Assembly (NCBI GenBank): GCA_946122785.1
Contig: CAMGYJ010000005.1
Location: forward strand, 84,438,547-84,502,546
Reading direction: 5' to 3'
Source of the DNA: Linum tenue
Lineage: Eukaryota; Streptophyta; Magnoliopsida; Malpighiales; Linaceae
Length of the DNA stretch: 64,000 nt
The notes beneath the pieces are model-generated. The model made no database searches. It was given only the letters and a program-made list of their open reading frames with translations, and was not told where the DNA came from. The position numbers were made by a program, and so were the translations under genes. Below, one piece after another: positions 1 through 9,754 of this stretch (positions are counted from its first letter, which is position 1; the number at the start of each line of letters is the position of its first letter).

Positions 1-3000
1 CGTGATCAACGAATGTCTTCGAGATAGGGCATCAACAACTACATTTTCCTTGCCCTGCTTGTACTTGATCACATATGGAAAGGACTCAATGAACTCAACC
101 CATCGAGCATGTCTCTTGTTTAGCTTGTGTTGAGCTTTCAAATACTTCAACGACTCGTGATCAGTGTGAATCACGAACTCCTTCGGCCAAAGATAGTGCT
201 GCCATGTCTCTAAGGCTCGAACTAGAGCATAAAGCTCCTTGTCGTACGTCGGATAGTTGAGGGCAGCCCCACTCAACTTCTCACTGAAGTAAGCAATCGG
301 CTTCTTCTCTTGCATCAACACTGCTCCAATTCCCAAACCAGAAGCATCACACTCCACCTCGAATGTCTTATTGAAATCCGGCAACATCAGAATAGGTGAA
401 TGCGTGAGCTTGTGCTTGAGCAGCTCGAATGCTCTGGTCTGCTCCTCTCCCCAATAGAACGTCACGTTCTTCTTGATGATGGATGTCAATGGTGCGGCAA
501 TGGTGCTGAAGTTGGGCACAAATCGACGATAAAATCCAGCAAGCCCATGAAAGCTCTGCACCTCATTCACGTTGGTTGGAATAGGCCAATCGCGAATTGC
601 TTTCACTTTCTCTTCATCCACCTTGACTCCATCTGCACTCACTACAAAACCAAGAAAAATAACACTAGAAGTGCAAAACGAGCACTTCTTGAGGTTAGCA
701 TACAATTTCTCCTTTCTCAACATCGCCAACACCTCTCTCAAGTGATTGAGATGATCCTCCATGCACTTTGAGTAGATCAGAATGTCGTCAAAGTATACGA
801 CCACGAACTTGCCAATGAATGGCCTCAAAACATGGTTCATCAGCCTCATGAAAGTGCTAGGAGCATTGGTTAAACCAAAGGGCATCACCATCCATTCGTA
901 TAGACCCTGCTTGGTCTTAAACGCAGTCTTCCACTCGTCTCCCTCCTTCATACGAATTTGGTGGTAACCTGATCTCAAATCAATCTTGGAAAACACCGTA
1001 GAGCCATGTAATTCATCAAGCATATCATCTAATCGTGGAATTGGATGACGATACTTAACTGTAATTTGATTGATGGCTCTGCAGTCTACACACATCCGCC
1101 AGGTGTGATCCTTCTTTGGCACGAGAATCACCGGAACTGCACACGGGCTCAAACTTTCTCGAACATGCCCCTTCTCCATGAGCTCGTCAATCTGCCTTTG
1201 CAGCTCTTTGGTCTCTTCCGGGTTAGCTCGATATGCTGCCTTGTTTGGAATTTGAGCTCCCGGCACGAAATCAATTTGGTGCTCAATTCCTCGAATAGGA
1301 GGCAGCCCCTTCGGTGCTTCCTCTGGAAACACATCCTCGAACTCATCCAACACCACTCTTGCTTCGGCTGGAACTTCTTGGACTAGCTCTTGGTTGAGCA
1401 GCACGTCCTTGTACATGAGCACAATCAAAGGTTCTCGTGCACAGGCAGCTTGCTTCAAATCTCCATTGCGTGATAGCATCACTGCCTTCGAATCCACAAT
1501 TCCAGCTCCCTCTTCTCCTTTCTTGGCCGAGGCATTACTTGCCTTTTCTTGCTCTCGACGTTGCTGCATTTGGAGTTGATCTCGATATACTTCACTTGGA
1601 GACAGAGGCTTCAACACGAACTTCTTTCTTCCATGTTGCAACTTGTACTTATTTGTCACTCCATCATGCTGTGCTTGTCGATCAAATTGCCATGGCCTGC
1701 CAAAAAGCACATGTGCAGCTTGCATAGGCACTATATCACACAAAATCTCATCTTTGTAATCTCCAATCTCGAACTTCATTAGTGCCTGCTTTGTGACTTT
1801 GATGGATCCGTGATCGTTAAGCCATTGCAGCGTGTATGGCTTTGGATGCTTCAACGTAGGCAGCCCTAGCCTCTTCACCGCACACGCGCTCACAACGTTC
1901 GTGCAACTTCCTCCATCGATCACTAGAGACAGCAACTTCCCATCAACTACACATCTCGTATGGAAGATATTTTCTCTCTGTTCACTCTCCTCCTTAGGCT
2001 GCACAGACAATACTCTCCGTGCTACAAACAAGCTGCCTGGAGGTGGTTCCATTTCCATAGACTCATCGACATCAGAATCGGTGGTCTCTTCCTCTTCCTC
2101 CGATACATACTCACCATTATCAAGCAAGATCAGGGTCTTCTTATTGGCACACTGGCTTGCAATGTGTCCTCTTCCATGGCATTTGAAACAACGAATTTCC
2201 CCCGACGATCCACCTTGCTTCATAACTGGATTTGAACCATCTGCCCTTGCCGCGGGTCTAGGAGCTTCTTTCACGGGCAGTTGCGGCTTAGGGTTGGTTG
2301 CAACTCCTTGGCTCGAACGTGTGGAATTCATGGAGGGTTGAAACCTCCTATTTCGAAGCTGTCGTTCCACTTTACTTGCCATATCCACCAAATCTTCAAG
2401 TTCAAGGAACGGTTGTATCTCCACCACGTTCTTGATCTCTCGATTGAGACCATACAGAAAACGAGCTATGGTAGCCTCGCGGTCCTCTCTCACATCAGCA
2501 CGTATCATCAACACTTCCAACTCCTTGTGATAATCTTCAACGCTTTTAGTTCCTTGCCGGAGAAGCTGGAGGTTTTGATACATATCTCGCAAATGGGAAC
2601 TCGGTACAAACCGATCCCTCATAATTCCTTTCATCTCATCCCACGTCTCAATAGGACGCTGTCTGTTTCTCCTTCGTTTCGTTCCCAACTGATCCCACCA
2701 AACAAGTGCATAATCCGAGAACTCTAGGGCAGCCAATGTCACTTTCTTCTTCTCGGAGTAGTTATGACAATCAAACACTAGTTCCATCTTTCGCTCCCAA
2801 TCCAAATAAGCATTAGGATTCGTGGTACCGCGAAAAGGTGGAATCGTGACCTTGAGGTTTCGCAAATCATCATCCTCCTCAAAGCCCTCTTCTTCCTCGT
2901 CATTAAACTCCTCTTCATGATGTTGCTGCCGCCCTCTTCTTTCAGCTCGAGGCATTCCAAGGCGTCTATGCTGGCGCATATGACGCTGTACTTCGTGAAC

Positions 3001-3207
3001 CAAGGGTGGAGGAGCTCGGTTTTCCCTTCCCCTTTCTTCTTGTCGAGGTCCAGGGTTAGGGTTTGCATCGACCACAATCGGCTGCTGGAGCCTTGTCTCG
3101 ACAGCCTCCATCCTCGTGGTTTGCTCGGCAAGCCTTGCGGTTTGCTCTTCTTGAGCCCGAGCAATGTTCTCCAATTGATTTCTGATCGCTTCAAGTGCTG
3201 CTTCCAT
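1..3207 (-). CDS. Gag-Pol polyprotein of CRM-like retrotransposon (partial, gag to RNase H)
   Basis: Start ATG is at 3207-3205 minus; the frame stays open for 1,069 codons to position 1 without a stop that I could find. Order: coiled, Gln-rich N-terminus; acidic linker; retrotransposon gag domain (about residues 150-300); one zinc knuckle [14 protein letters not shown] (near residue 340); aspartic protease core VIDGGSCTN (near 428), Asp-Gly-Gly in place of the usual Asp-Ser/Thr-Gly; reverse transcriptase with YFDD catalytic motif (near 800); RNase H with CDASG (near 950) and TDHESLKYL (near 1015), ending at DALSRR. It would copy element RNA into DNA inside virus-like particles. The opposite strand also has open frames here, but they match no family. 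No break is visible, so the copy is young or was recently active. Integrase is not visible. Confidence 0.93.
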   Translation of the reverse strand, partial: MEAALEAIRNQLENIARAQEEQTARLAEQTTRMEAVETRLQQPIVVDANPNPGPRQEERGRENRAPPPLVHEVQRHMRQHRRLGMPRAERRGRQQHHEEEFNDEEEEGFEEDDDLRNLKVTIPPFRGTTNPNAYLDWERKMELVFDCHNYSEKKKVTLAALEFSDYALVWWDQLGTKRRRNRQRPIETWDEMKGIMRDRFVPSSHLRDMYQNLQLLRQGTKSVEDYHKELEVLMIRADVREDREATIARFLYGLNREIKNVVEIQPFLELEDLVDMASKVERQLRNRRFQPSMNSTRSSQGVATNPKPQLPVKEAPRPAARADGSNPVMKQGGSSGEIRCFKCHGRGHIASQCANKKTLILLDNGEYVSEEEEETTDSDVDESMEMEPPPGSLFVARRVLSVQPKEESEQRENIFHTRCVVDGKLLSLVIDGGSCTNVVSACAVKRLGLPTLKHPKPYTLQWLNDHGSIKVTKQALMKFEIGDYKDEILCDIVPMQAAHVLFGRPWQFDRQAQHDGVTNKYKLQHGRKKFVLKPLSPSEVYRDQLQMQQRREQEKASNASAKKGEEGAGIVDSKAVMLSRNGDLKQAACAREPLIVLMYKDVLLNQELVQEVPAEARVVLDEFEDVFPEEAPKGLPPIRGIEHQIDFVPGAQIPNKAAYRANPEETKELQRQIDELMEKGHVRESLSPCAVPVILVPKKDHTWRMCVDCRAINQITVKYRHPIPRLDDMLDELHGSTVFSKIDLRSGYHQIRMKEGDEWKTAFKTKQGLYEWMVMPFGLTNAPSTFMRLMNHVLRPFIGKFVVVYFDDILIYSKCMEDHLNHLREVLAMLRKEKLYANLKKCSFCTSSVIFLGFVVSADGVKVDEEKVKAIRDWPIPTNVNEVQSFHGLAGFYRRFVPNFSTIAAPLTSIIKKNVTFYWGEEQTRAFELLKHKLTHSPILMLPDFNKTFEVECDASGLGIGAVLMQEKKPIAYFSEKLSGAALNYPTYDKELYALVRALETWQHYLWPKEFVIHTDHESLKYLKAQHKLNKRHARWVEFIESFPYVIKYKQGKENVVVDALSRRHSLIT

Positions 3208-3436
3208 GTTTGCGATGCAAGAAAACTCCAAGAACACAAGAACTCGCACAACCTGCTTCTTGCCTTGCAAGAAACACCAAGAACTCCCAAGAACAAACAA
3301 CCTCCTGTCTTGCGGCTCAAGAACACGCCAAGACCTTCAAGAACTCGCACAAAACCACCAAGAACACAAACAAGGACGCACAAGATCTTCAAAAAAAAAA
3401 AAAAAACTTCAAGAACACGCCACTGATTTGAACCGG
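3208..3436 (-). repeat. Retrotransposon leader with CAAGAAC-type repeats
   Basis: Untranslated leader between the primer site and gag ATG. On the plus strand it is a loose array of CAAGAAC/CCAAGAAC words (about ten, including 3228, 3237, 3279, 3318, 3335, 3357, 3410), plus an uninterrupted run of A near 3391-3406. It carries no coding signal on the minus strand. It may be part of the RNA packaging region, but that is only inferred from position. Confidence 0.6.
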
Positions 3437-3448
3437 GCTCTGATACCA
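3437..3448 (-). other. Primer binding site, tRNA-iMet type
   Basis: Minus strand reads TGGTATCAGAGC, complementary to the 3' end of plant initiator methionine tRNA. It lies two bases inside the LTR end at 3451, as expected for priming of minus-strand DNA synthesis. Confidence 0.93.
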
Positions 3449-3768
3449 CTTGATATAATCAAAGTTGCGCAGGGTCAAGCTTCTCGAACCAAACAGAACC
3501 AGATAGGATGGAAATCGATCGGACAGTACTCACCCGTGAATAAGGGCAATCGATTTATGAATCGATCGGACAGATTCAACTCGGAATAAAGGGCAATCGA
3601 TATGGGTAGCTCGCCACAACCAGGGTGATTACCTAGCTGATAAGAGTCGCTCTAGCACTCTAGAGATTCTCGACAGAGTAATTAGGGCAAATTCCGCGTA
3701 GGGAACTCGGGTTTAGCCTCTGAAATTCAATAATAATTGTCTCAGGGAAAAACCAACGTGTTCAGCCC

Positions 3769-3776
3769 TTTAAATA
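3769..3776 (-). promoter_or_regulatory. TATA box of CRM-like LTR
   Basis: Minus strand TATTTAAA in the context CCTATTTAAAGGG, inside the LTR and upstream of the primer site in the direction of transcription. Likely core promoter of the element. Confidence 0.6.
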
Positions 3777-3898
3777 GGCAAAATACAACCCAAATCCGAC
3801 TCCAACATGGAAAAAACAATCATAAACCGACTTTAAAACATGGAAACTCGGAAATAGCCCAGCAAACCCGTTAAGCCTGGACCCGTTAAGTAAACCCA

Positions 3899-4090
3899 TT
3901 AAGGCTGCTTCTTGCAATCTGCCTTCTCTTCAGCACTTCCTCCTTCTTCCTCCACTTGAATCATCATATATGGCTTCCCTCGAAACGGCTCCACATCCAT
4001 GGCTCCAAAGTAGCTATCCAAATATGTCGCAAGCTTCTCCTTCAACGTCCTTGCCTTAGCACGTGTGACTGGCCCATTGATGTCCTCATC
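3899..4090 (-). CDS. Pol C-terminal tail encoded inside the LTR
   Basis: Minus-strand open frame of 63 codons ending in TAA (3901-3899), starting at the LTR edge and containing GPVTRAKARTLKEKL. A Gly-Pro-[Val/Ile]-Thr-Arg-[Ala/Ser]-[Lys/Arg] stretch is typical of the end of plant chromovirus Pol proteins. In this 5' LTR the segment is untranslated; in the 3' LTR (off-window) it would complete Pol. In CRM elements the pol end is known to overlap the 3' LTR, and a C-terminal motif is thought to bear on centromeric targeting. Whether this tail does so is unknown. Confidence 0.65.
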   Translation of the reverse strand, partial: DEDINGPVTRAKARTLKEKLATYLDSYFGAMDVEPFRGKPYMMIQVEEEGGSAEEKADCKKQP

Positions 4091-4091
4091 A

Positions 4092-5623
4092 CGTTGGATG
4101 TATCCTGTGGAAAGGTATGAATTTCATTTTCTTTAATTTATTGTTTTTCGTTTTTACTAATTCTTGAAACATGTCCTAAAATTTATTGTTTTTCGTTTTT
4201 TAATAATTCTTGAAACATGTCAAAAAATTTATTATTTTTTTACTAATTCTTGAAACATGTCCAAAAATTTATTGTTTTTCGTTTTTTAATAATTCTTGAA
4301 ACATGTCCAAAAATTTATTGTTTTTTTACTAGTTCTTGAAACATGTCCTAAAATTTATTGTTTTTGTTTTTTTTACCAATGAATAGGATTAACTATTAAT
4401 CTTTCCTACTTTTTTTACTAGGTATCTGAAGAAATTGAAAGGTTGGGTTCGTAACAAGGCAAGACCAGAAGGATCTATTGCTGAAGCATACGTGATTGAT
4501 GAGTGCGTTACATTTTGCTCGCAATACATGACGGATGTGGAAACTCGATTTAATCGTCCAGAAAGAAATGATGATAGTATTGCGGAGGGAACCGTTCACC
4601 CACATAATTTGTCCATTCTGCCACGTGTCGGTCGTTTCATTGGTACATTCATCATGAAGGACTTTAATGATGATTTGTTCAAGGCTGCAACGTTTTATGT
4701 CTTGCAAAACTGTGACGAAGTCGAAGAATTTAGGCGGTACGTACGATTTATACTTCTTCAATACTGTTAGTATTGCTACATTAATAATCACTATTTTAAG
4801 AATTTGCATATGTACGTATACTATATATATAGACAACACAAGGATTTTTTGGCTGGACGCGGTGTGAGAATGGTTGAGAGAGTGCATAGGGAAGAATTCC
4901 AAAAGTGGTTCGCTATTCAGGTAACTATTCTGACACGAAATTTTTTGAAGTGTTGTCTTATTATGATATTTGTGTAGAAGAAATAAAAAAAACTGCTCGA
5001 TGATGCAGGTGGCCAAAATGATTGATGACAATGTTGCAACTTTGCATCCATCTATGTTGACTTTATCTCGAGAGCCGGACAAACGAGTGTTGCACTACTC
5101 GGGATATTGCATCAATGGATTTAGATTCCACATGCAAGATCACGAAGATTAGAAAAACAAGTCAAAATAGTGGAGTCATGGTGCGAGGTGAGGAAGGTGT
5201 GGGGATTCCTTACTATGGCGTAATTGAAGATATCATAGAGTTGCGATATACTGAAGGGCTTCGTGTAGTGTTATTCCAATGTGAATGGTATGACACCACG
5301 CGAGAAGGCGTAGGCTATAGGAGGGATGGTCACGGTGTTATTAGCCTCCATAGAAGACGAAGGCGATCAACGGACGAACCTTTCGTTTTGGCAAGTCAAG
5401 TAACCCAAGTGTATATTATGTGCAGTGTGCCAGAGATCCGGAATGGGACATGGTGGTTGAGACAAGGCCGAGGAATTTTTATAATGTGGCGGATGTCGAA
5501 GAAATTTTAGAAGAACAAGCATACCAAGAAGATGGTATGACTAATGGGGGTCGAGTTATCGAGGATGAGGACGACGATGTTAACTTAAATCTGCGTGGCA
5601 TGGGTTATGAAGAATTTCATTAA
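4092..5623 (+). pseudogene. CACTA transposase (TNP2/TNPD type), C-terminal exons, frameshifted
   Basis: Exons: 4092-4114 (RWMYPVER, donor GTATGA), 4422-4736, 4833-4920 and 5009-5623. Introns have GT...AG ends and keep the frame, e.g. VER joined to YLKKLKGWVRNKARPEG. The protein shows the TNP2 C-terminal region (DUF4218: ARPEGSIAEAYVIDECVTF), then a DUF4216-like region (YSGYCINGFRFH, YYGVIEDIIEL, DEPFVLASQ, DPEWDMVVETRPR) and an acidic tail ending GMGYEEFH. There are two breaks: one frameshift near 5147-5152 after FRFHMQDHE, and another near 5412-5418 after the SQVTQVY segment. Upstream exons with the catalytic DDE region are outside the window. The chromovirus insertion in the first visible exon also disables it. 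Confidence 0.85.
4133..4366 (+). repeat. Tandem repeat in transposase intron
   Basis: About five imperfect copies of a 42-57 bp unit with the core CTAATTCTTGAAACATGTCC (cores near 4160, 4207, 4247, 4291 and 4334) separated by AAAATTTATTGTTTTTCG-type spacers. It fills most of the intron 4115-4421. Units differ mainly in T-run length, and alternate between CTAATT and TAATAATT forms. Confidence 0.85.
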
Positions 5624-6786
5624 TCATGTAATATGACTTTTAAATTTTGCTTTCCTACATTATGAAATTGTTACTTTTACTATTACTATCAATTTTGATT
5701 TAGTTAAACATATACATTATAGTATTGTTTTGTTAGAAAATTGAAATCTTAAATAACTATATTCATAAAAAAATATATTAGGTATATATAGATAATGTTT
5801 ACTACTATATTTAAATGACTTATATAAAAGTATATTAGCATAAATGAATTATTATATTATACCTAATGTTATAATGTTATATAGAATAATTGTTAAATCA
5901 CTTACATTTAAAGCACTTATAATGTTAAGGCACTTATATATATATTTTTTTTCAAATTCAGTTAAGGCACTTATATTTGCGACTGTCAAAAAAAAAAAAT
6001 TATATTTGCTGAAACGCCGTCGCCGCACTGAAACGCCAGACGTTTCAATTCTAAAACGCTGTTGTCGATAGAATGTGGCCATGGAAGAGGGGAAATTCCC
6101 CTCCGCCTCTTTTGCCTCTTCATTTTCCTACGAATCCCTAGATTTCTGCTTCGTCGATCGAGAGCTCGCGCGTCTTCCCTTGAATCGAAATTGCCGAGGG
6201 CAGTGTCACAAATCACAATTCGAGTGAAAGGTTTAATGAAGCAAAGCATCGTTCTGGAATCTCTAAACGCTTTAAGTCGCAATGAAGGAGACAGCGGAGA
6301 ATCCACCATCGGATGGAGAGGCGCGAGACATGCAACGCGAGAAGGCGATCCATCGGAATTGATTGCAGAGTTTCTGGGAGGTATGAAGCGTCTGGATTAA
6401 TAACTTTGCATTTAACTTGCGCAATTAATTCTAAGTTTCCCGTTTGATGATTCATCCGATCGAGTCTTTAGCTTTCAATTTCTTACCTTATTCCTAGAAA
6501 CAACTCGTCGACGATTCAACTCATAAACATCATCTGTTTCCAATTCTTTACCCCAATTATCTACCGTAGTCTTTATCCCAAACATCATATATATATCCCT
6601 CTTCTTTTATAACGGCAGACCTCACAACCTAGATAGAACCCCTCTCCTCAGGCAAACAAAAAACCACAGACGAAAAGCTTAAGTCTGATTGCACAAAGTA
6701 ATTAATTTTCTCTTGGTTCCTTTCCTTTTCATGTATTATTTGTGCCTAAATTGTCCCTGTAACAATGTCAATGTTGTTTCTTCTAG
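5624..6786 (+). promoter_or_regulatory. Spacer and promoter/leader between the two CACTA genes
   Basis: AT-rich to about 6010, then a GC-richer part (6010-6400) with no recognisable protein. A TATA-like run at 6586-6596 and a second at 6606-6613 precede the second gene. A leader intron fits 6698-6786 (donor AAA/GTAATT, acceptor TTCTTCTAG just before the ATG). An open frame at 6062-6400 has no family resemblance and is probably leader. Confidence 0.4.
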
Positions 6787-8473
6787 ATGGGAAGGCCAAA
6801 AAAGGCTGGGAAGACAAAGCCTTCCAAAAGGCCAGTGGAGGAACCAGAAAGGTCAGCCCCTGTAGAGAATGTCGAAGTGGTTACTCAGGAAAGTGAAACC
6901 ATGCCAGAAACTCAGCAGGTAGAAAGGGAGGGTGAACAACAAGTGAATGAGCTTGAGAATGAAGAAGTTCATATCCCGAATGATGACATAGCTTTTGAAG
7001 AGGATGCGAACCTAAGCCAGGGGTCTCATTCTACTGGGGGATGTTCTTCGGCTCACAAGAAGAAAGGCAGAGGTCCTGGAATAGGGGTGAAGCCGGGTCA
7101 TGGCATTCACCTTGAGATACATGACAACAGGTATATATATAATTTCAAGCCCTTTGTGTGTAGAACCTAATAATTTCCATTGATTCGATTAATGTTTATG
7201 CACTTTCTCTTGTATTTGTAGGATCGTCACACCACAGGCTGCCCATGAACTCACTGCCATCTTCAAAAGGAGCATCACTGGACCATGGATAAGGTTCTCA
7301 GAATACCCTGCTTCTGCTTTGCAGACCGTGATTGCTCGTTTCAAGGAATCTGGGTTCACATGCTCTCTGCCAGAGGAAGAACTCAATGTTCATCTCAAGG
7401 AACATATCAAGAGGAACTTTTCCCAGTGGATGTATGGGTTCCGTAACCGAGTATTCTCTGAACATGCTACCCTTGCTGAAAGGCTTAACAATCCACCTAC
7501 TGAAATCCCTGCTCATATTTGGAGGGATATGGTTAACAAGTGGAGTGACCCAAACTGGAAGGTAATTACTGCTGTCTAATTAAGCTTGTGTATTATGATT
7601 ATTTGTGTTTGTATCTAATTTCTATTGTCTGTACACTCCGCCAGAGCACCAGTGATAAGAACAAAGCCAATCGTGAGAAGTCTGAGATCACTGCTACTGG
7701 CGGATCTGTTCCCATGGCAAAGTTTAGGCTTGATCAGGTAAAACACGATCTGTTCTCTTGTATTTAATAAGAACGAAGCTAATTATGAGAAGTGTGAGCT
7801 CACTGCTCCTGTTTTTTTCTTGTGTTTGCAGATCAAGAAGACTGGAAAAGAACCAGATCCTATAGAGACATTCAAGAAGTTCCATGTTAAGAAGTCCAAT
7901 GGTGAATTCACCACCCCAAAAGCTCAGACTATACATGTAAGTACATTGCTTGTTAAGTAATTTTAGCTTTCTTCTGCGTTTTTAAAATCATTTAAACTCA
8001 GCGTATTAGTTATTAAATACTATGTGTGTAGGCTGAATTGAAGAATAAGGAAGCTGAGAAGTTGACTCAAGGGGAAGAGGTGAACCAGTTTGCGATTTAT
8101 GGTGAGGTTGTAGGAAAACAGTCTAGGAAACGTGTGCTGGGAATGGGTTATGGTGTAAGTGGTGTGGATGTGTTTGGCCCTACCTCCGGTCAGGGCTGCA
8201 GCAAAAGGTGCGAAGAGGACCGAAGGCAAGAGAAGGTGAAGAATGATGATATGATAAGCATGCTGAAAGAAGAGCTAGTGCAGGTGAAGAATGGAATTCC
8301 TCAGATTGTCGAGGACACCTTGAAGAGGCTAGGAGTTACTTTGGTTGAGTCCTCAATGGTAATTGTTTGTTGCTGTTTTTTAGTTGGTTGAACATGATTA
8401 ATTGTATGAACCTTAGTTTTCATATCTATTTAACTTTGTAATTTAGGCTGGAGACAAGGCGGTGAATGATTAA
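6787..8473 (+). CDS. CACTA second gene, plant transposase Ptta/En/Spm (TNPA-like) family
   Basis: Six exons: 6787-7130, 7222-7561, 7645-7737, 7832-7936, 8032-8358, 8447-8473. All introns are GT...AG and the sum is 1,236 bp, a clean 411-residue frame. Residues 1-110 are low-complexity, with a basic MGRPKKAGKTKPSKRP start and an acidic middle, then KKKGRGPGIGVKPG. The body has the family hallmarks SDPNWK followed by STSDKNKANREK and an ATGGS box, then KKTGKEPDPIETFKKFH. The C-terminus is predicted helical (DDMISMLKEELVQVKNGI). TNPA-type proteins bind subterminal repeats and assist excision. The stop TAA at 8471 is followed in frame by about 23 mostly acidic codons to a TGA at 8544-8546, so the original tail was probably longer and one nonsense change shortened it. 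Splice sites are inferred by eye. Confidence 0.85.
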
Positions 8474-8570
8474 GATGAAGATGGAGACGAGGAAGTGAAT
8501 GATGAAGATGCGGACGATATTGACGATGAGAACAGCTCCCCCTGATGATGATGATTACTAAGTTTGCAGC

Positions 8571-8690
8571 GCTAGGAAGAAGGCAACCGTAGGAACTTTG
8601 CAAGTTCCAATTTTCAATCGGATTATGCAGCTAGGAAGCAGTCAGTCTTAGGAACTTTGCAAGTTCCATTTTTCAATCGGATTATGTCTA
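8571..8690 (+). repeat. Tandem duplication of about 65 bp in CACTA gene 3' region
   Basis: Two adjacent copies of a unit starting CTAGGAAG and containing TAGGAACTTTGCAAGTTCCA (an inverted repeat, GGAACTTTGCAAGTTCC) and TTTTCAATCGGATTATG. The copies differ by a few substitutions. The inverted repeat could form an RNA hairpin in the 3' UTR. Confidence 0.75.
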
Positions 8691-9751
8691 TGTTATGTTT
8701 TATTCTGTTAAGTGTTTGGTTGTTTTGCTATATGTTTGAACAAGTGTTGAAGGTGGTCTCTGTTTAAGACATGTTTGGTGGTTATGCCACCTAATTTTAT
8801 GGAGAAGTTTCCTTTTTTGCTAATATATTGCATTGGTTAATTTCTTTTATGCTTTTTATAAATTACCTGCAAAATAAATTTTTTTATTATTATTTATCAG
8901 TTTTCATCACTAATAATATGTAGTAAAAATATTTACAATATCGGACAAAATTGTAGTTTTAACGATATAAATTGGTTACAGTAACACGAAATTCGGTTAG
9001 AATTGTCGAGTTGCTTCCCACGATTATTTTTTGTTTCAAATATTCTATTTGTAATGCAACAAAATGGTTAGCTTTAGTAAGTCATTACCGATGAATATTT
9101 TGGGTTACAAATATTCTTTTTTAACACAACAATTTGGTTAGATTTAATATATTTCTTTCGACGAATATTATATGTTAAAAATATTTTTTTAACACACCGA
9201 TTTGGTTAGATTTAATATGTTTCTTCCGACGAATATTTTGTGTGACAAATATCCTATTTTTAACGCAACAATCTGGTTACATGAACACAAAATTTGGTCT
9301 AAATTGATTAGTTAACATAATTAACCCTCGCAAAAAATATTCTTTTACGACAAACAACTGTGGTCAAAACGTACAAAGGGTATTTTCGGAAAAAAATGTC
9401 ATTTTTTTATTAATGAATGTTTTATTTACTAACAAACACATTTTCCTCAATTATAGTTTATCTAACAAAGTGTACTCCTCACAAAAAATAGTGTACCCCT
9501 TAAAAATATATTTGGTCAAACAATTTCGTTAAGTACATTTCTTTTCTGATCACGATATTTTGCATAATGACAAAAAATAATTGTCACAAATGTATGATTT
9601 TCTGACGCAAGTACATTTAAACTATTAGCGAGGGACCTTTACCCCACGACCCACCAACGACCGTATTTCGTCAAAATAACCCTATTGTGACGAGAAAAGG
9701 CCTTTTGTGACGCCAATCGTCTGGTAACATCTGCCAGTCTTTTTTGTAGTG
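8691..9751 (+). repeat. CACTA 3' subterminal region and terminal inverted repeat
   Basis: Non-coding and AT-rich. Around 9050-9300 a unit of about 65-70 bp recurs three times (AATTTGGTTAGATTTAATAT, then TTCTTCCGACGAATATT, then a TTAACACAAC-type end). Subterminal repeats of this kind are transposase-binding sites in the En/Spm family; binding here is inference. The last 21 bases are the terminal repeat, ending TAGTG at 9751. Confidence 0.75.
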
Positions 9752-9754
9752 TAA

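Larger units (their letters stand above)
1..4091 (-). mobile_element. CRM-like chromovirus (Ty3/gypsy LTR retrotransposon), right part
   Basis: Read on the minus strand, the order is 5' LTR (3451-4091), primer binding site (3437-3448), leader, and a long gag-pro-RT-RNase H frame that runs off the left edge. Integrase and the 3' LTR lie outside the window. The protease core VIDGGSCTN, the iMet primer site, and a Pol tail of the GPVTRAK type encoded inside the LTR are what I associate with the CRM clade of plant chromoviruses; the clade call is inference. The right LTR end abuts a CACTA transposase exon that resumes at 4092, so the element inserted into that exon. The expected 5-bp target duplication would be CGTTG (4092-4096), with its partner off-window. 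Confidence 0.85.
3451..4091 (-). repeat. LTR of CRM-like element (641 bp)
   Basis: Bounded by TGAT at 3451 and ATCA at 4091, giving the TG...CA ends of an LTR. The left end is fixed by the adjoining primer site. The right end is fixed by the return of CACTA transposase coding sequence at 4092. It contains a TATA box (3769-3776) and the coding end of Pol (3899-4090), so U3 is partly coding. Confidence 0.8.
4092..9751 (+). mobile_element. CACTA (En/Spm) DNA transposon, right part with 3' terminus
   Basis: Contains the C-terminal part of a TNP2/TNPD-type transposase (4092-5623), a complete second gene of the Ptta/En/Spm family (6787-8473), a subterminal repeat region (about 8940-9330), and the 3' end. 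The end reads, on the minus strand, CACTACAAAAAAGACTGGCAG (21 bases at 9731-9751), a typical CACTA terminus. TAA at 9752-9754 may be the 3-bp target duplication. The 5' half is displaced to the left by the chromovirus insertion and is outside the window. Sequence right of 9751 matches the interior of Athila-type elements, so this element inserted into one. Confidence 0.88.

Noticed and set aside
400..2727. Several plus-strand open frames of 60-170 codons
   Set aside because: They lie opposite the chromovirus polyprotein, match no family, and are by-products of its codon usage.
2778..3449. Minus-strand 223-codon frame starting MVSEPGSNQW
   Set aside because: Alternate frame over the gag start; its first part translates the repeat leader and it has no domain.
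4396..5082. Minus-strand 228-codon frame
   Set aside because: Antisense to transposase exons and introns; Lys/Ile-rich as expected from AT-rich DNA, with no domain.
6062..6400. 112-codon plus-strand frame upstream of the TNPA-like gene
   Set aside because: No resemblance to a family; probably promoter or leader DNA of the CACTA element.
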